41,160 nt of DNA from Comamonadaceae bacterium (lineage in GTDB: Bacteria > Pseudomonadota > Gammaproteobacteria > Burkholderiales > Burkholderiaceae_C): assembly GCA_027486555.1 (NCBI GenBank), contig JAIXOX010000086.1, positions 1 through 41,160 on the forward strand. The letters run 5' to 3'. The notes under the pieces were generated by a model, which saw only the letters and a list, made by a program, of their open reading frames with translations, did no database searches and was not told where the DNA came from. The translations under genes were made by a program, and so were the position numbers. Below are positions 1-7,882 of the stretch, piece after piece. Positions within the stretch are counted from its first letter, which is position 1, and each line of letters begins with the position of its first letter.

Positions 1-1419
1 CTTGACTTCGAAAAAGCAGCCAAGCGCTACGGCAAGGTCGGTGGTTTTGCCCACCTGGCCACGTTGGTCAAGCGCATGAAGGCCAGCCGCCCCGGCGCTT
101 TGCTGCTCGACGGTGGTGACACCTGGCAAGGCTCTGGCACCAGCTTGTGGACCAACGGCCAAGACATGGTTGACGCCTGCAAACTGCTGGGTGTGGACGT
201 CATGACCGGTCACTGGGAGTTCACCTTGGGCATGGAACGTGTCAAGGAAATCATCGAGAAAGATTTCGCGGGCAAGGTGGACTTTGTGGCGCAAAACGTC
301 AAGACCAATGACTTTGGCGACCCAGTCTTCAAACCTTACGTGATCCGCGAAATCAACGGCGTGCCTTGCGCCATCATCGGCCAGGCCTTCCCCTACACCC
401 CGATTGCCAACCCGCGTTACATGGTGGCCGACTGGGAGTTCGGCATCCAGGACGAGAACATGCAAAAGATGGTGACGGAGGCCCGCGGCAAAGGCGCGCA
501 GGTCGTTGTTGTCATCAGCCACAACGGCATGGACGTGGACCTGAAGATGGCCACCCGTGTCAGTGGCATTGACGCCATCATGGGTGGTCACACGCACGAT
601 GGCATGCCAGTCGCCTCCATCGTGTCCAACAAGGGCGGCAAGACCCTGGTGACCAATGCAGGCTCGAACGGCAAGTTCTTAGGCGTGCTCGACTTCGACG
701 TCAAAGACAAAAAGGTCAGCGACTTCCGCTACAAGCTGCTGCCCGTGTTCTCGAACATGCTGCCCGCCGACAAAGAGATGGACGCGCTCATCACCAAGAT
801 CCGCGCTCCCTATGAATCCAAGCTGGCCGAAAAGCTGGCCGTGACCGACGGCTTGCTGTACCGCCGCGGCAACTTCAACGGCACGGGCGACCAGTTGCTA
901 ATCGACGCGCTGCTGGACGTGCAGGGCGCAGACATCGCGTTCTCGCCAGGCTTTCGCTGGGGCACCACGCTCTTGCCGGGCCAGGCCATCACGCGCGAAT
1001 GGCTGCTCGACATGACCGCCACCACTTATTCCTACGCCACTGTGACCGAGATGACGGGCGAGACCATCAAGACCGTGCTGGAAGATGTGGCCGACAACCT
1101 GTTCAACCCCGACCCCTATTACCAGCAAGGCGGCGACATGGTGCGCGTGGGTGGCCTGACATACAGTTGCAACCCGGTGGCCAAGGCAGGCCAACGCATT
1201 GGCGATATGCGACTGAAAGGCCAGCTGATTGAAGCGGGCAAAAAGTACAAGGTGGCGGGTTGGGCTCCCGTGGCCGAAGAAGCCCGCAACCAGGGCAACA
1301 AGCAGGTGTGGGATGTGGTCGAGACCTGGCTCAAGGCCCAAGGCGGTCGCATCAAGCCACGCCAACTCAACACACCCAAAATCATGGGCGCATTGCCCAA
1401 CAAGGGCTACGCCGTTTGA
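1..1419 (+). CDS. soxB: SoxB thiosulfohydrolase, 5'-truncated by window edge
   Basis: SoxB is the periplasmic dimanganese enzyme of the Sox thiosulfate-oxidising complex; it hydrolyses the sulfone group from the sulfur substrate carried on SoxYZ. The frame is open from base 1, so about 472 C-terminal residues are present and the N-terminus (signal peptide and first metal ligands) lies outside. Family landmarks of the metallophosphoesterase/5'-nucleotidase fold are visible: LLDGGDTWQGSG, the SoxB-typical GHWEFTLG, SHNGMDVD and GGHTHDGMP, followed by a complete C-terminal nucleotidase domain. A SoxH-like gene follows 60 nt downstream in the same direction, which fits the 3' end of a sox operon. 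The identification is firm; only the start is unknown. Confidence 0.95.
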   Translation, partial: LDFEKAAKRYGKVGGFAHLATLVKRMKASRPGALLLDGGDTWQGSGTSLWTNGQDMVDACKLLGVDVMTGHWEFTLGMERVKEIIEKDFAGKVDFVAQNVKTNDFGDPVFKPYVIREINGVPCAIIGQAFPYTPIANPRYMVADWEFGIQDENMQKMVTEARGKGAQVVVVISHNGMDVDLKMATRVSGIDAIMGGHTHDGMPVASIVSNKGGKTLVTNAGSNGKFLGVLDFDVKDKKVSDFRYKLLPVFSNMLPADKEMDALITKIRAPYESKLAEKLAVTDGLLYRRGNFNGTGDQLLIDALLDVQGADIAFSPGFRWGTTLLPGQAITREWLLDMTATTYSYATVTEMTGETIKTVLEDVADNLFNPDPYYQQGGDMVRVGGLTYSCNPVAKAGQRIGDMRLKGQLIEAGKKYKVAGWAPVAEEARNQGNKQVWDVVETWLKAQGGRIKPRQLNTPKIMGALPNKGYAV

Positions 1420-1428
1420 TGTGCGATT

Positions 1429-1458
1429 GCAGCGCCACCTGACACTGTCTGGCGCTGC
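1429..1458 (+). other. Intercistronic stem-loop between soxB and the SoxH-like gene
   Basis: Perfect 9-bp inverted repeat GCAGCGCCA / TGGCGCTGC separated by 12 nt, starting 10 nt after the soxB stop codon. No T-run follows, so it is not a classical terminator. It may stabilise the upstream mRNA or set differential expression of the two genes (inference). Confidence 0.5.
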
Positions 1459-1479
1459 ACCGTTGAAGAAGGGATCACC

Positions 1480-2478
1480 ATGAAAAGAAGACAACTGTTG
1501 TTGGCCAGTGCTGCCTTGGGTGGTGTGGCGATGTGGCCGGAGGCACGTTTGCTGGCCCAGCAAGCGCAGGACTTCGTCGAAGGCCCACCCGTGGCCGACA
1601 TTCCGGCGCAACAGTTGTCGCCCCATGTCTGGATGATCTACTCCCCAGACGGATTTCCCACCGCTGAAAACCGGGGAATGATGTCGAACGTGATCTTTGT
1701 GGTGACCTCGGCCGGTGTGGTGGTGATTGATTCGGGTGCTTCGCTACAAATCGGTCAGATGGCCATTCGCATGATCCGCAAGGTGACTGACAAACCCGTT
1801 GTGGCTGTTTTCAACAGCCATTACCACGGTGACCATTGGCTGGGCAACCATGCTTTTGTCAAAACCTATGGTAGCAAGTTACCCATTTATGCCCTGCTCA
1901 GCACCATAGAGAAACTCAAAGGCGCAGAAGGTAATTTGTGGCGGAGCCTGATGGAGCGCTGGACAAATCAATCCACATTGGGCACCCAGGTGGTGGTGCC
2001 CAATACGCCCGTGCTGCATGGCCAAGTGATTCAGATCGGCGATGTGAGCTTTCGCATGCACCACTATGGTACTGCCCACACCCCGTCTGACTTGTGTGTG
2101 GAGGTCGTGCAAGACAAACTGACGGCGGTGGGCGATATCGCCATGACCAACCGAATTGCCAATATGGACGAAGGCTCCTATGCGGGCACCTTCAAATATT
2201 ACAAAGCGCTGATGGCAGCCACTGGCGAACAAATCTGGGTGCCTGGCCACGGCTTGGGCAGCAAGGACTTGCTCAAGACGTATGGCGAGTTCATGGCGGG
2301 CATTTGGGAGCCCTGCCTCAAAGCGGTGGAAGATGGAAAGTCTGAAGCCGATGCAAAAGCCGCTGTGATGAAAGATCCTCGCGTGGCGTCCAGGGCCAAG
2401 ACCATGCAAGGCTTTGATAGCAACATTGGAAAGTATGTCAGCCTGGCCTATCTGGAAGCAGAAAAGATCGCGTTTTGA
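1480..2478 (+). CDS. SoxH-like MBL-fold metallohydrolase with Tat-like signal
   Basis: A 332-residue metallo-beta-lactamase-fold protein. The zinc motif HYHGDH sits at residues 114-119 (His114, His116, Asp118, His119), with further ligand candidates His200 (GTAHTPSD), Asp219 (VGDIAM) and His257 (VPGHG). The N-terminus MKRRQLLLASAALGG has twin arginines and a hydrophobic stretch, suggesting Tat export to the periplasm. This resembles SoxH and the quinoprotein relay system zinc metallohydrolases found with sox genes. The gene follows soxB by 60 nt with an AAGGG ribosome binding site. SoxH is reported as dispensable for thiosulfate oxidation in Paracoccus, and its substrate is not established. 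The exact subfamily is inferred from context and motif. Confidence 0.8.
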   Translation: MKRRQLLLASAALGGVAMWPEARLLAQQAQDFVEGPPVADIPAQQLSPHVWMIYSPDGFPTAENRGMMSNVIFVVTSAGVVVIDSGASLQIGQMAIRMIRKVTDKPVVAVFNSHYHGDHWLGNHAFVKTYGSKLPIYALLSTIEKLKGAEGNLWRSLMERWTNQSTLGTQVVVPNTPVLHGQVIQIGDVSFRMHHYGTAHTPSDLCVEVVQDKLTAVGDIAMTNRIANMDEGSYAGTFKYYKALMAATGEQIWVPGHGLGSKDLLKTYGEFMAGIWEPCLKAVEDGKSEADAKAAVMKDPRVASRAKTMQGFDSNIGKYVSLAYLEAEKIAF

Positions 2479-2567
2479 GCGAAGCTCCCAGCAAATAAGG
2501 TAACGCGGCAGGTTGCACAACTGACAAATAAATTGGCATTAGCCAGCCCTGCATCCAATCCGCTAAC

Positions 2568-2627
2568 GCTTCCACGCCGGAGATATCCCCTCAACTTGAG
2601 GTTTGCGACCAGCACGGAAGCTTTTTT
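2568..2627 (+). terminator. Possible terminator after the sox genes
   Basis: Arms GCTTCC (2568-2573) and GGAAGC (2616-2621) flank an inner hairpin CCTCAACTTGAGG, and a run of six T follows. It lies 90 nt after the SoxH-like stop, between convergent genes; the T-run overlaps the stop codon of the opposing DUF4395 gene. The loop is long, so support is moderate. The rest of 2479-2625 shows nothing else recognisable. Confidence 0.35.
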
Positions 2628-3375
2628 ATTGACATCCGTTGTGCAATTTCCATTGCTGCTCATGACCAATTTTTTTGGCAAATTCAGGCACTTTGCAACG
2701 CTCAGCTTCAGCAGGGTCTTGTGGCGCAGTAGAAGCCCCTGCGCCCGAAATGGTCTGCTGTGAAGCGGGATGACCATATACCCAGCCCGCCACCATGAAA
2801 ACAGCCACCAAGAACACGGCCAACACAGCCCCCTGCACCCATGTACCACCTGCGCCAGGGGGCGGATTGAAGCTGCACACGTTGCCAGGGCAAAGTTCGA
2901 CCTTGTTGTTGCTCAACATGTCATAAAGCTTGCAGCCAATACAAATGCCAAATGAAGACTCAAAGAAAAGTAACAACAGGCAGGTGCCACACACCAGCAT
3001 GTTGATGGGGCCAATCACCTCCTTGATGACAATCAAGTAAAGCATCAGTAACGCCATCGCAAAACCAATGGCCCATGCAAAGCGTTTTTGTGGTGCACCC
3101 ACATACTCGGGCTCTTGCTTGCGAACCATCCACTGACCCAAAATCAAGCTGGGGGAAAACTTCGGGTTCACGAAAATCCGCAGCGTGAAGTCAATCAAAA
3201 ACGCGACCACAAACACACGCGTGGGTTGAAAGTTTCCAAGCAGCATGGCGTTCATGAATGTGACCATCGCGAAGAAAAACAAAATGCCTGCGGCGGCCCT
3301 CACTGCACGTTCATTGAGCACCGGGACGCTGAATCCGGGAAGGTGCTCTCCGAATTGAAAAATTGCTTTTGCCAT
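2626..3375 (-). CDS. DUF4395 family integral membrane protein
   Basis: A 249-residue protein matching DUF4395 in layout: an N-terminal segment with a conserved-looking VNERAVR-like start (VLNERAVRAAAG), four or more hydrophobic segments, and the motif CIGCKLYDML near the third membrane segment. A poorly conserved tail contains isolated cysteines (RCKVP, HNGCQ). The start was placed at the ATG at 3375, preceded by AAGG; longer upstream frames lack family character. It is the last gene of a leftward set cydA-cydB-rhodanese-DUF4395, 44 nt after the rhodanese. DUF4395 proteins often sit beside rhodaneses or thioredoxin-like proteins, so a thiol/persulfide redox role in the membrane is plausible but unproven. 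Confidence 0.8.
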   Translation of the reverse strand: MAKAIFQFGEHLPGFSVPVLNERAVRAAAGILFFFAMVTFMNAMLLGNFQPTRVFVVAFLIDFTLRIFVNPKFSPSLILGQWMVRKQEPEYVGAPQKRFAWAIGFAMALLMLYLIVIKEVIGPINMLVCGTCLLLLFFESSFGICIGCKLYDMLSNNKVELCPGNVCSFNPPPGAGGTWVQGAVLAVFLVAVFMVAGWVYGHPASQQTISGAGASTAPQDPAEAERCKVPEFAKKIGHEQQWKLHNGCQ

Positions 3376-3419
3376 TGAATGCCTTGATGGGTTGATGCGC
3401 GGTATCTCAGAAATCGCTG

Positions 3420-3767
3420 TCAGTTCAAAGCCCTGTAGGCTTTCAACCCACCTGCAATGTATTTGGCATTGACATAGCCCATTTGGCGCAAAGTGTTGGC
3501 CGACAAAGCCCCTCGGTTGTTGGCATTGCAGTAGCACAAGACCACGGTGTTGAAGTCGGGAATCACCCCTTCGATATTCATCTCTAATTTTCCTCGGCTG
3601 ACGTGCAGGGCGCCCACCATGTGGTCAGCGTCATGCTCTTCTCTATCGCGGATGTCTAATGCGACCGCACCCTGTGCCAGCAAGTTGTTGACCTGCTCAG
3701 GAGGTACGCTGGCCACTTCGCTCATGGCGATGTCAGCCAACTGTTGAAATTTTTCGGTGTAAGCCAT
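3420..3767 (-). CDS. Single-domain rhodanese-like sulfurtransferase
   Basis: 115 residues forming one rhodanese domain. The active loop is CNANNR, with catalytic Cys80 and Arg85 in the expected Cys-X4-Arg arrangement; a second cysteine, Cys78, sits two residues before it. The N-terminal part shows the typical ALDIRDREEHDADHMVGALHVSRG segment. No signal peptide, so cytoplasmic. It begins 15 nt after the cydB stop and is presumably co-transcribed with the bd oxidase. Rhodaneses move sulfane sulfur between persulfides and acceptors such as cyanide, thiols or sulfite. In this neighbourhood a role in persulfide handling is likely; the actual acceptor is unknown. Confidence 0.88.
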   Translation of the reverse strand: MAYTEKFQQLADIAMSEVASVPPEQVNNLLAQGAVALDIRDREEHDADHMVGALHVSRGKLEMNIEGVIPDFNTVVLCYCNANNRGALSANTLRQMGYVNAKYIAGGLKAYRALN

Positions 3768-3782
3768 TTCTGTCTTTCAAAA

Positions 3783-4817
3783 TCAGTAGCGAAGTTGGGT
3801 GGACTTGCCCCAAAACACGCGGTACGCGAAAACGGTGTAACCAATGATGACGGGCAACACCACCACCACCCCGTAAAAAATCACCAGCAAGGCCTCCGGT
3901 GAACTGGCTGCTTGCCAGATGTTGATTTTGTCAATCACCAGCCATGGAAACAGGCTGTAAGCCAAACCGTAGAACGAGAGCAAGAAGACACCCACGCTGC
4001 AGGCAAAGGGCACGCCTGCCCCATATTGGTTACCCTGCGCAAAGCGTATGGGCAACCTGGACAAGCTGCGCCAAATGACCACAAACAAGGCCAAGGTCAT
4101 GACAGGGATGGGCAGCAGCATCAGCAGATTCGGGAAGCTGAACCACTTGTCGAAGATGCGTGGGCTCACCAGCGGTGTCGCCACAGAAATGGCCAACACA
4201 CCGGCTGCGGTCAGCCACAAACTGTTTTTGGCCCACTCGACAGCCCGCAATTGCAAGGCACCTTCGGTTTTCATGATCAGCCAGCCAGCGCCCAATAATC
4301 GGTAAGCAAACACCAAGCAAAAGCCGATCAAGGCGCTGAAGAAATACCCTGCTGTGTCTTGCTGGAAGCCTGTGATGAGTTGGCCCAACATAAAACCTTG
4401 CGACCATGAGGCCAGCAAAGAACCGATGTAAAAGGTTTTGTCCCACAGAGGACGGTGGTGCGCTTTGGCTTTGACCCGAAAATCAAACGCCACGCCGCGC
4501 ATAGACAGCGCCACCAGCATGAGAGCAACAGGCAGGTACAAAGCGCCCAAGATGACACCGTGCGCCATGGGAAAACCCACCAACAACACGCCCACACCCA
4601 GCACCAACCAAGTTTCGTTGGCGTCCCAAAAAGGGCCGATGCTGGCGATCATGATGTCTTTTTGCGCCACCGAATCGGCGCTGTCGAGCAAAGCACCCAC
4701 ACCCAGGTCGTAGCCGTCCAAGATGACGTAAGCCAACATGGACAAAGCCATGACCAAAGCAAACACCAAAGGCAGCCAACCCGCTGGGCTCATCAAGTCC
4801 ACACCCAATTCAAGCAT
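3783..4817 (-). CDS. cydB: Cytochrome bd-type quinol oxidase subunit II
   Basis: A 344-residue multi-pass membrane protein, subunit II of a bd-type quinol oxidase. Typical CydB features include the N-terminal LAYVILDGYDLGVGALL, GPFWDANETWLV and MRGVAFDFRVKAK. The start was chosen at the ATG at 4817 because it has a good AAGGAA ribosome binding site 8 nt upstream and overlaps the end of cydA by 8 nt, implying translational coupling. No CydX-like small ORF fits in the 15 nt before the rhodanese gene. bd oxidases accept electrons from quinol and reduce O2, and members of the family are known to tolerate sulfide and cyanide, which matches the surrounding sulfide-detoxification genes. Confidence 0.96.
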   Translation of the reverse strand: MLELGVDLMSPAGWLPLVFALVMALSMLAYVILDGYDLGVGALLDSADSVAQKDIMIASIGPFWDANETWLVLGVGVLLVGFPMAHGVILGALYLPVALMLVALSMRGVAFDFRVKAKAHHRPLWDKTFYIGSLLASWSQGFMLGQLITGFQQDTAGYFFSALIGFCLVFAYRLLGAGWLIMKTEGALQLRAVEWAKNSLWLTAAGVLAISVATPLVSPRIFDKWFSFPNLLMLLPIPVMTLALFVVIWRSLSRLPIRFAQGNQYGAGVPFACSVGVFLLSFYGLAYSLFPWLVIDKINIWQAASSPEALLVIFYGVVVVLPVIIGYTVFAYRVFWGKSTQLRY

Positions 4818-6159
4818 GACGCATTCCTTCCAAGTCGGTAAGGGGTTCATGGTCACCATTCACAGCTTTTTTGGCGAGGTAAAAAACCACCGACACATAA
4901 GCACTCAGCAAGGCCACATACAAGGTCAGGTACATCGCCAAAGAAAGCGCGATGTTGCTCGCCGGAACTTGCGAGGCGGCTTGCGCCGTGGTCAGTACCC
5001 CGTGCACCAGCCAGGGTTGGCGACCAATTTCTGTGACGTACCAACCCGAAATCAAGGCCACCCAACCGGCAAAGGTCATGGCCACCAAGACCATGGCAGT
5101 GCGTTTGGACAGGCTTGACTTGAATTTCAGTTCGTAGGTGGCAAACCAGCTGACAGCGAGCATGAGCAAGCCAACGCCGACCATGATCCGAAACGCCCAA
5201 AAAACCGGTCCCACTGGCGGATGCTGGTCACCAAACTCTTTGATGCCTTTGACCTCGCCATTCCAGTCGTGGGTCAAGTAGAAAGACGCCAACTTGGGGA
5301 TGGCGATTTCGTAGCGATTGGATTGCGTGGCTTGGTCAGGGATGGCGAACAAGACCGCAGGGACGCCCTTTTGTGTTTCCCAAATGCCTTCCATCGCGGC
5401 CAATTTGGCAGGTTGGTATTTCAAAGTGTTGAGGCCGTGCAAGTCGCCCACCACGATTTGCACAGGAATCAGCACCGCAGCCACCATCACACCGGCGCGC
5501 AAAGAGGCCATCACGTCTTGGCCTCGGTCGTTTTTGAGCCAACGGTAAGCGCTGATGCCCGCCAGCAAAAACGAACCCGTCAAGCCAGAGGCCAGCAACA
5601 TGTGCGTCATGCGGTAAGGGAAAGAGGGGTTGAAGATGACCTCGAACCAGCTCGTCACATGGGCTTGTCCATTAATCATCTCAAAGCCGGCTGGCGTGTG
5701 CATCCAGGAGTTGAGGGCCAAAATCCAAAACGCCGAAGCGGTGGTGCCCAAGGCCACCAGCCAAGTGGCCAGGGTGTGTACCCTTTCGCTCACGCGACCC
5801 CGACCAAACAGCATGATGCCCAAGAAGGTGGCTTCCAAAAAGAAGGCCGTCAAAACCTCATAAGCCAACAAGGGGCCCGCCACATTGCCGACCGTGTTCA
5901 TGAAGCCTGGCCAATTGGTGCCAAACTGAAAACTCATGGTGATGCCGCTGACGACACCCAAGGCAAAGGTCAGCGCAAAAATCTTCACCCAAAACTGGTA
6001 GGCGTCCATCCAATGCTGCTCACCCGTCGCAACGAATCGGGTTTTGAAGAACAACAAAAACCACCCCATGGCAATGCTGATGGTGGGAAACAAAATGTGG
6101 AAGGTGATGTTGGCGGCAAATTGCAACCGGGCCAACAAAAGCGGATCAAGCGCGTCCAT
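4810..6159 (-). CDS. cydA: Cytochrome bd quinol oxidase subunit I, short-Q-loop (CIO-like)
   Basis: 449 residues, the length of short-Q-loop (cyanide-insensitive-like) subunit I rather than the roughly 520-residue E. coli form. Heme ligand candidates are in place: His21 (FAANITFHILFP), His186 (YRMTHMLLAS) and Met326 (FRIMVGVG); the quinol-oxidase signature GRQPW is at 379-383. The start at 6159 has a strong AAAGGAG ribosome binding site. It is the first gene of cydA-cydB-rhodanese-DUF4395. The 127 nt upstream to the methyltransferase end show no obvious promoter or FNR box, so read-through from the blh promoter is possible. Cyanide insensitivity is inferred from the subfamily only. Confidence 0.95.
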   Translation of the reverse strand: MDALDPLLLARLQFAANITFHILFPTISIAMGWFLLFFKTRFVATGEQHWMDAYQFWVKIFALTFALGVVSGITMSFQFGTNWPGFMNTVGNVAGPLLAYEVLTAFFLEATFLGIMLFGRGRVSERVHTLATWLVALGTTASAFWILALNSWMHTPAGFEMINGQAHVTSWFEVIFNPSFPYRMTHMLLASGLTGSFLLAGISAYRWLKNDRGQDVMASLRAGVMVAAVLIPVQIVVGDLHGLNTLKYQPAKLAAMEGIWETQKGVPAVLFAIPDQATQSNRYEIAIPKLASFYLTHDWNGEVKGIKEFGDQHPPVGPVFWAFRIMVGVGLLMLAVSWFATYELKFKSSLSKRTAMVLVAMTFAGWVALISGWYVTEIGRQPWLVHGVLTTAQAASQVPASNIALSLAMYLTLYVALLSAYVSVVFYLAKKAVNGDHEPLTDLEGMRHA

Positions 6160-6286
6160 TTTTATCTCCTTTGGAAGGGTTTTGCGGGAATGTTTTGAGC
6201 TGCGCGGTGGTGACCTGGCTGCGCGTTGAGTAATGCGGTGTTGAATTGGGGGCAAGCCAAGTGCGTGCTTGAGGTTGCACTTTGTG

Positions 6287-6904
6287 TCATGGTTTTCTTG
6301 CTACAAAACCCACCAAGGCTGACATACCACTGTGACCTGCGCCCTCTTGGATAGAGGTTTCATAGGTGTTGGAGGCCAGCACATCGTAGCCCGCAAAAGC
6401 TTCGAGCATCAGTGCGTCGTCGTACAAGTGGTCTAACTTGCCAGGCCCACCCGTGTTGTAACTGAGTTGGTTTTTGCCATAGCCTTGAATCAGGAGCAAG
6501 CCACCGGGCTTCAATGTTTTTTTGATTTTTTCAAACAATTGAGCGCGCTCAAGTGGCGCGGCAAATTGGAAAAAGATGCCGACGACCAAGTCGTAGTGCG
6601 CAGCTTTCCAATCAAAAGATTGCCAATCACTGCAGTTGAAATTCACACGCACATGGCGCTTGGCAGCCAAGGCTTGAGCTTTGGCAACGGCGGGCGCTGA
6701 GAAGTCAAAGGCGTCAACGGTGAAGCCTTGTTGAGCCAGCCAAACACTGTTGCGTCCTTCACCATCAGCCAAAGCCAATGCATGACCATGGCCCAACCGC
6801 GAAGCTTGAGAAACCAAAAAATCATTGGGCTCCTCGCCAAAGACATAGTCGGGCGTTGAAAAACGTGTGTCCCAGTGGGCCTGGGGATGGGTAATTCCAG
6901 ACAT
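6287..6904 (-). CDS. Class I SAM-dependent methyltransferase, TehB-like
   Basis: 205 residues with a class I methyltransferase fold. Motif I is ALALADGEGRNSVWLA (about 43-58), followed by VDAFDFS (acidic residue binding the SAM ribose) and LKPGGLLLIQGYG at the motif III position. It is close to the small TehB/thiopurine-like methyltransferases that act on thiols, selenium or tellurium compounds. It starts 2 nt after the blh stop codon with no separate ribosome binding site, so it is translationally coupled to the persulfide dioxygenase-like gene. A role in S-methylation of sulfide or thiols is an attractive inference from position; the substrate cannot be read from the sequence. Confidence 0.78.
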   Translation of the reverse strand: MSGITHPQAHWDTRFSTPDYVFGEEPNDFLVSQASRLGHGHALALADGEGRNSVWLAQQGFTVDAFDFSAPAVAKAQALAAKRHVRVNFNCSDWQSFDWKAAHYDLVVGIFFQFAAPLERAQLFEKIKKTLKPGGLLLIQGYGKNQLSYNTGGPGKLDHLYDDALMLEAFAGYDVLASNTYETSIQEGAGHSGMSALVGFVARKP

Positions 6905-6906
6905 CG

Positions 6907-7782
6907 TTAGAGGGCGTTCAAAGGAATTTTGACGTAGGCAATGCCGTTGTCTTCTTTGGGTGGCAACTCGCCAGCGCGGATGTTGATTTGCACCGCAGGC
7001 AAGATAAGCACCGGCATTTCCAGGGTGGCGTCTCGCTTGGTGCGCATGGCGACAAACTCGGCTTCACCGATGCCGTCGTGCACATGGATGTTCCTGGCTT
7101 TTTGCTCGGCCACCGTCGTCTCAAAATTCACCGGGCGGCCATTGGGCGGGTAGTCGTGGCACATGAACAAGCGGGTCTGGGGCGGCAAGCTCAAAATTTT
7201 GCGTGTCGAGGCATACAAGGTTTTGGCGTCGCCTCCGGGAAAGTCGCAGCGTGCGGTGCCCACATCGGGCATGAACAGGGTGTCGCCCACAAAAACGGCA
7301 TCGCCAAACTGGTAGGCCACACAGGCGGGTGTGTGGCCCGGCACGAACAGGGTGTTGCCTGTCAGCTTGCCCATGGTGATGGCCTCGTCCTCGGCGAACA
7401 AATGGTCAAACTGCGATCCGTCAGGCTGGAAGCTCTCTTCCATGTTGAAGATGCCCTTGAACACTTTTTGCACACCACCGATGTGGTCACCGATGCCGGT
7501 TTGGCCACCCAAGTGTTGTTTCAGATAAGGGGCGGCGCTCAGGTGATCGGCGTGGGCATGGGTTTCCAAAATCCAAGCCACTTTCAGATCGTTGGCTTTG
7601 ACAAACTCGATCACTTTGTCCGCTGACTTGTGGCTGGTCTGGCCAGACTTGGGGTCGTAGTCCAACACCGAGTCAATGATGACGCAAGCCGAGCCGGGTT
7701 TTTCGTAGACGACATAAGTGACGGTCCAAGTAGCGGGGTCAAAAATGCCGTGAACGAGTGGGTTGACAGTGGCGGTATTCAA
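6907..7782 (-). CDS. blh: Blh-like MBL-fold persulfide dioxygenase
   Basis: 291 residues of the glyoxalase II-like MBL family. The motif THAHADH spans 74-80 (His75, His77, Asp79, His80), with further ligands His150 (VPGHTPAC), Asp167 (FVGDTLF) and His209 (FMCHDY). In ETHE1-type persulfide dioxygenases only the two His and one Asp bind iron. It lies divergent from a BigR-like repressor, as in the known bigR-blh arrangement, where Blh oxidises glutathione persulfide to sulfite. The start is an unusual TTG at 7782: AAAGGG lies 8 nt upstream and no in-frame ATG occurs before conserved sequence. Transcription starts from a near-perfect sigma-70 promoter overlapped by a palindrome. Confidence 0.87.
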   Translation of the reverse strand: MNTATVNPLVHGIFDPATWTVTYVVYEKPGSACVIIDSVLDYDPKSGQTSHKSADKVIEFVKANDLKVAWILETHAHADHLSAAPYLKQHLGGQTGIGDHIGGVQKVFKGIFNMEESFQPDGSQFDHLFAEDEAITMGKLTGNTLFVPGHTPACVAYQFGDAVFVGDTLFMPDVGTARCDFPGGDAKTLYASTRKILSLPPQTRLFMCHDYPPNGRPVNFETTVAEQKARNIHVHDGIGEAEFVAMRTKRDATLEMPVLILPAVQINIRAGELPPKEDNGIAYVKIPLNAL

Positions 7783-7805
7783 CGGATAGCCCTTTGAGTT
7801 AAGTT

Positions 7806-7822
7806 TTCAATATTATATTGAA
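7806..7822. promoter_or_regulatory. Palindromic operator, probable BigR/ArsR site
   Basis: TTCAATATTATATTGAA: perfect 8-bp arms around one central base. It contains the -10 box of the leftward blh promoter and overlaps the -35 box of the rightward regulator promoter, so one bound dimer could silence both. A second partial copy, TCAATATAATT, lies at 7837-7847 over the other pair of promoter boxes. AT-rich palindromes are typical targets of BigR-type repressors; binding itself is inferred. Confidence 0.75.
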
Positions 7823-7840
7823 TGATAGTTTGTTTGTCAA
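7812..7840 (-). promoter_or_regulatory. Consensus sigma-70 promoter for blh operon
   Basis: Read on the minus strand: TTGACA (7835-7840), a 17-nt spacer, then TATAAT (7812-7817). Both hexamers match the consensus exactly, predicting a strong promoter that needs repression. It drives blh and the methyltransferase. Confidence 0.85.
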
Positions 7841-7846
7841 TATAAT
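7818..7846 (+). promoter_or_regulatory. Sigma-70 promoter for the bigR-pmpAB operon
   Basis: TTGAAT (7818-7823), a 17-nt spacer, then TATAAT (7841-7846). It overlaps the divergent blh promoter almost completely, so the two polymerases cannot occupy the site together. Confidence 0.8.
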
Positions 7847-7882
7847 TTACCATCCTTAATCGAAAAGCCGGAAAACCCGCCC

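Noticed and set aside
3023..3036. Second exact FNR consensus, TTGATGACAATCAA
   Set aside because: It lies inside the DUF4395 coding sequence, far from any start, so it is probably a chance match in codons for a membrane segment.
4817..4859. Upstream extension of cydB
   Set aside because: Fourteen extra residues from an earlier ATG would deepen the overlap with cydA and lack conserved character; ATG 4817 has the better ribosome binding site.
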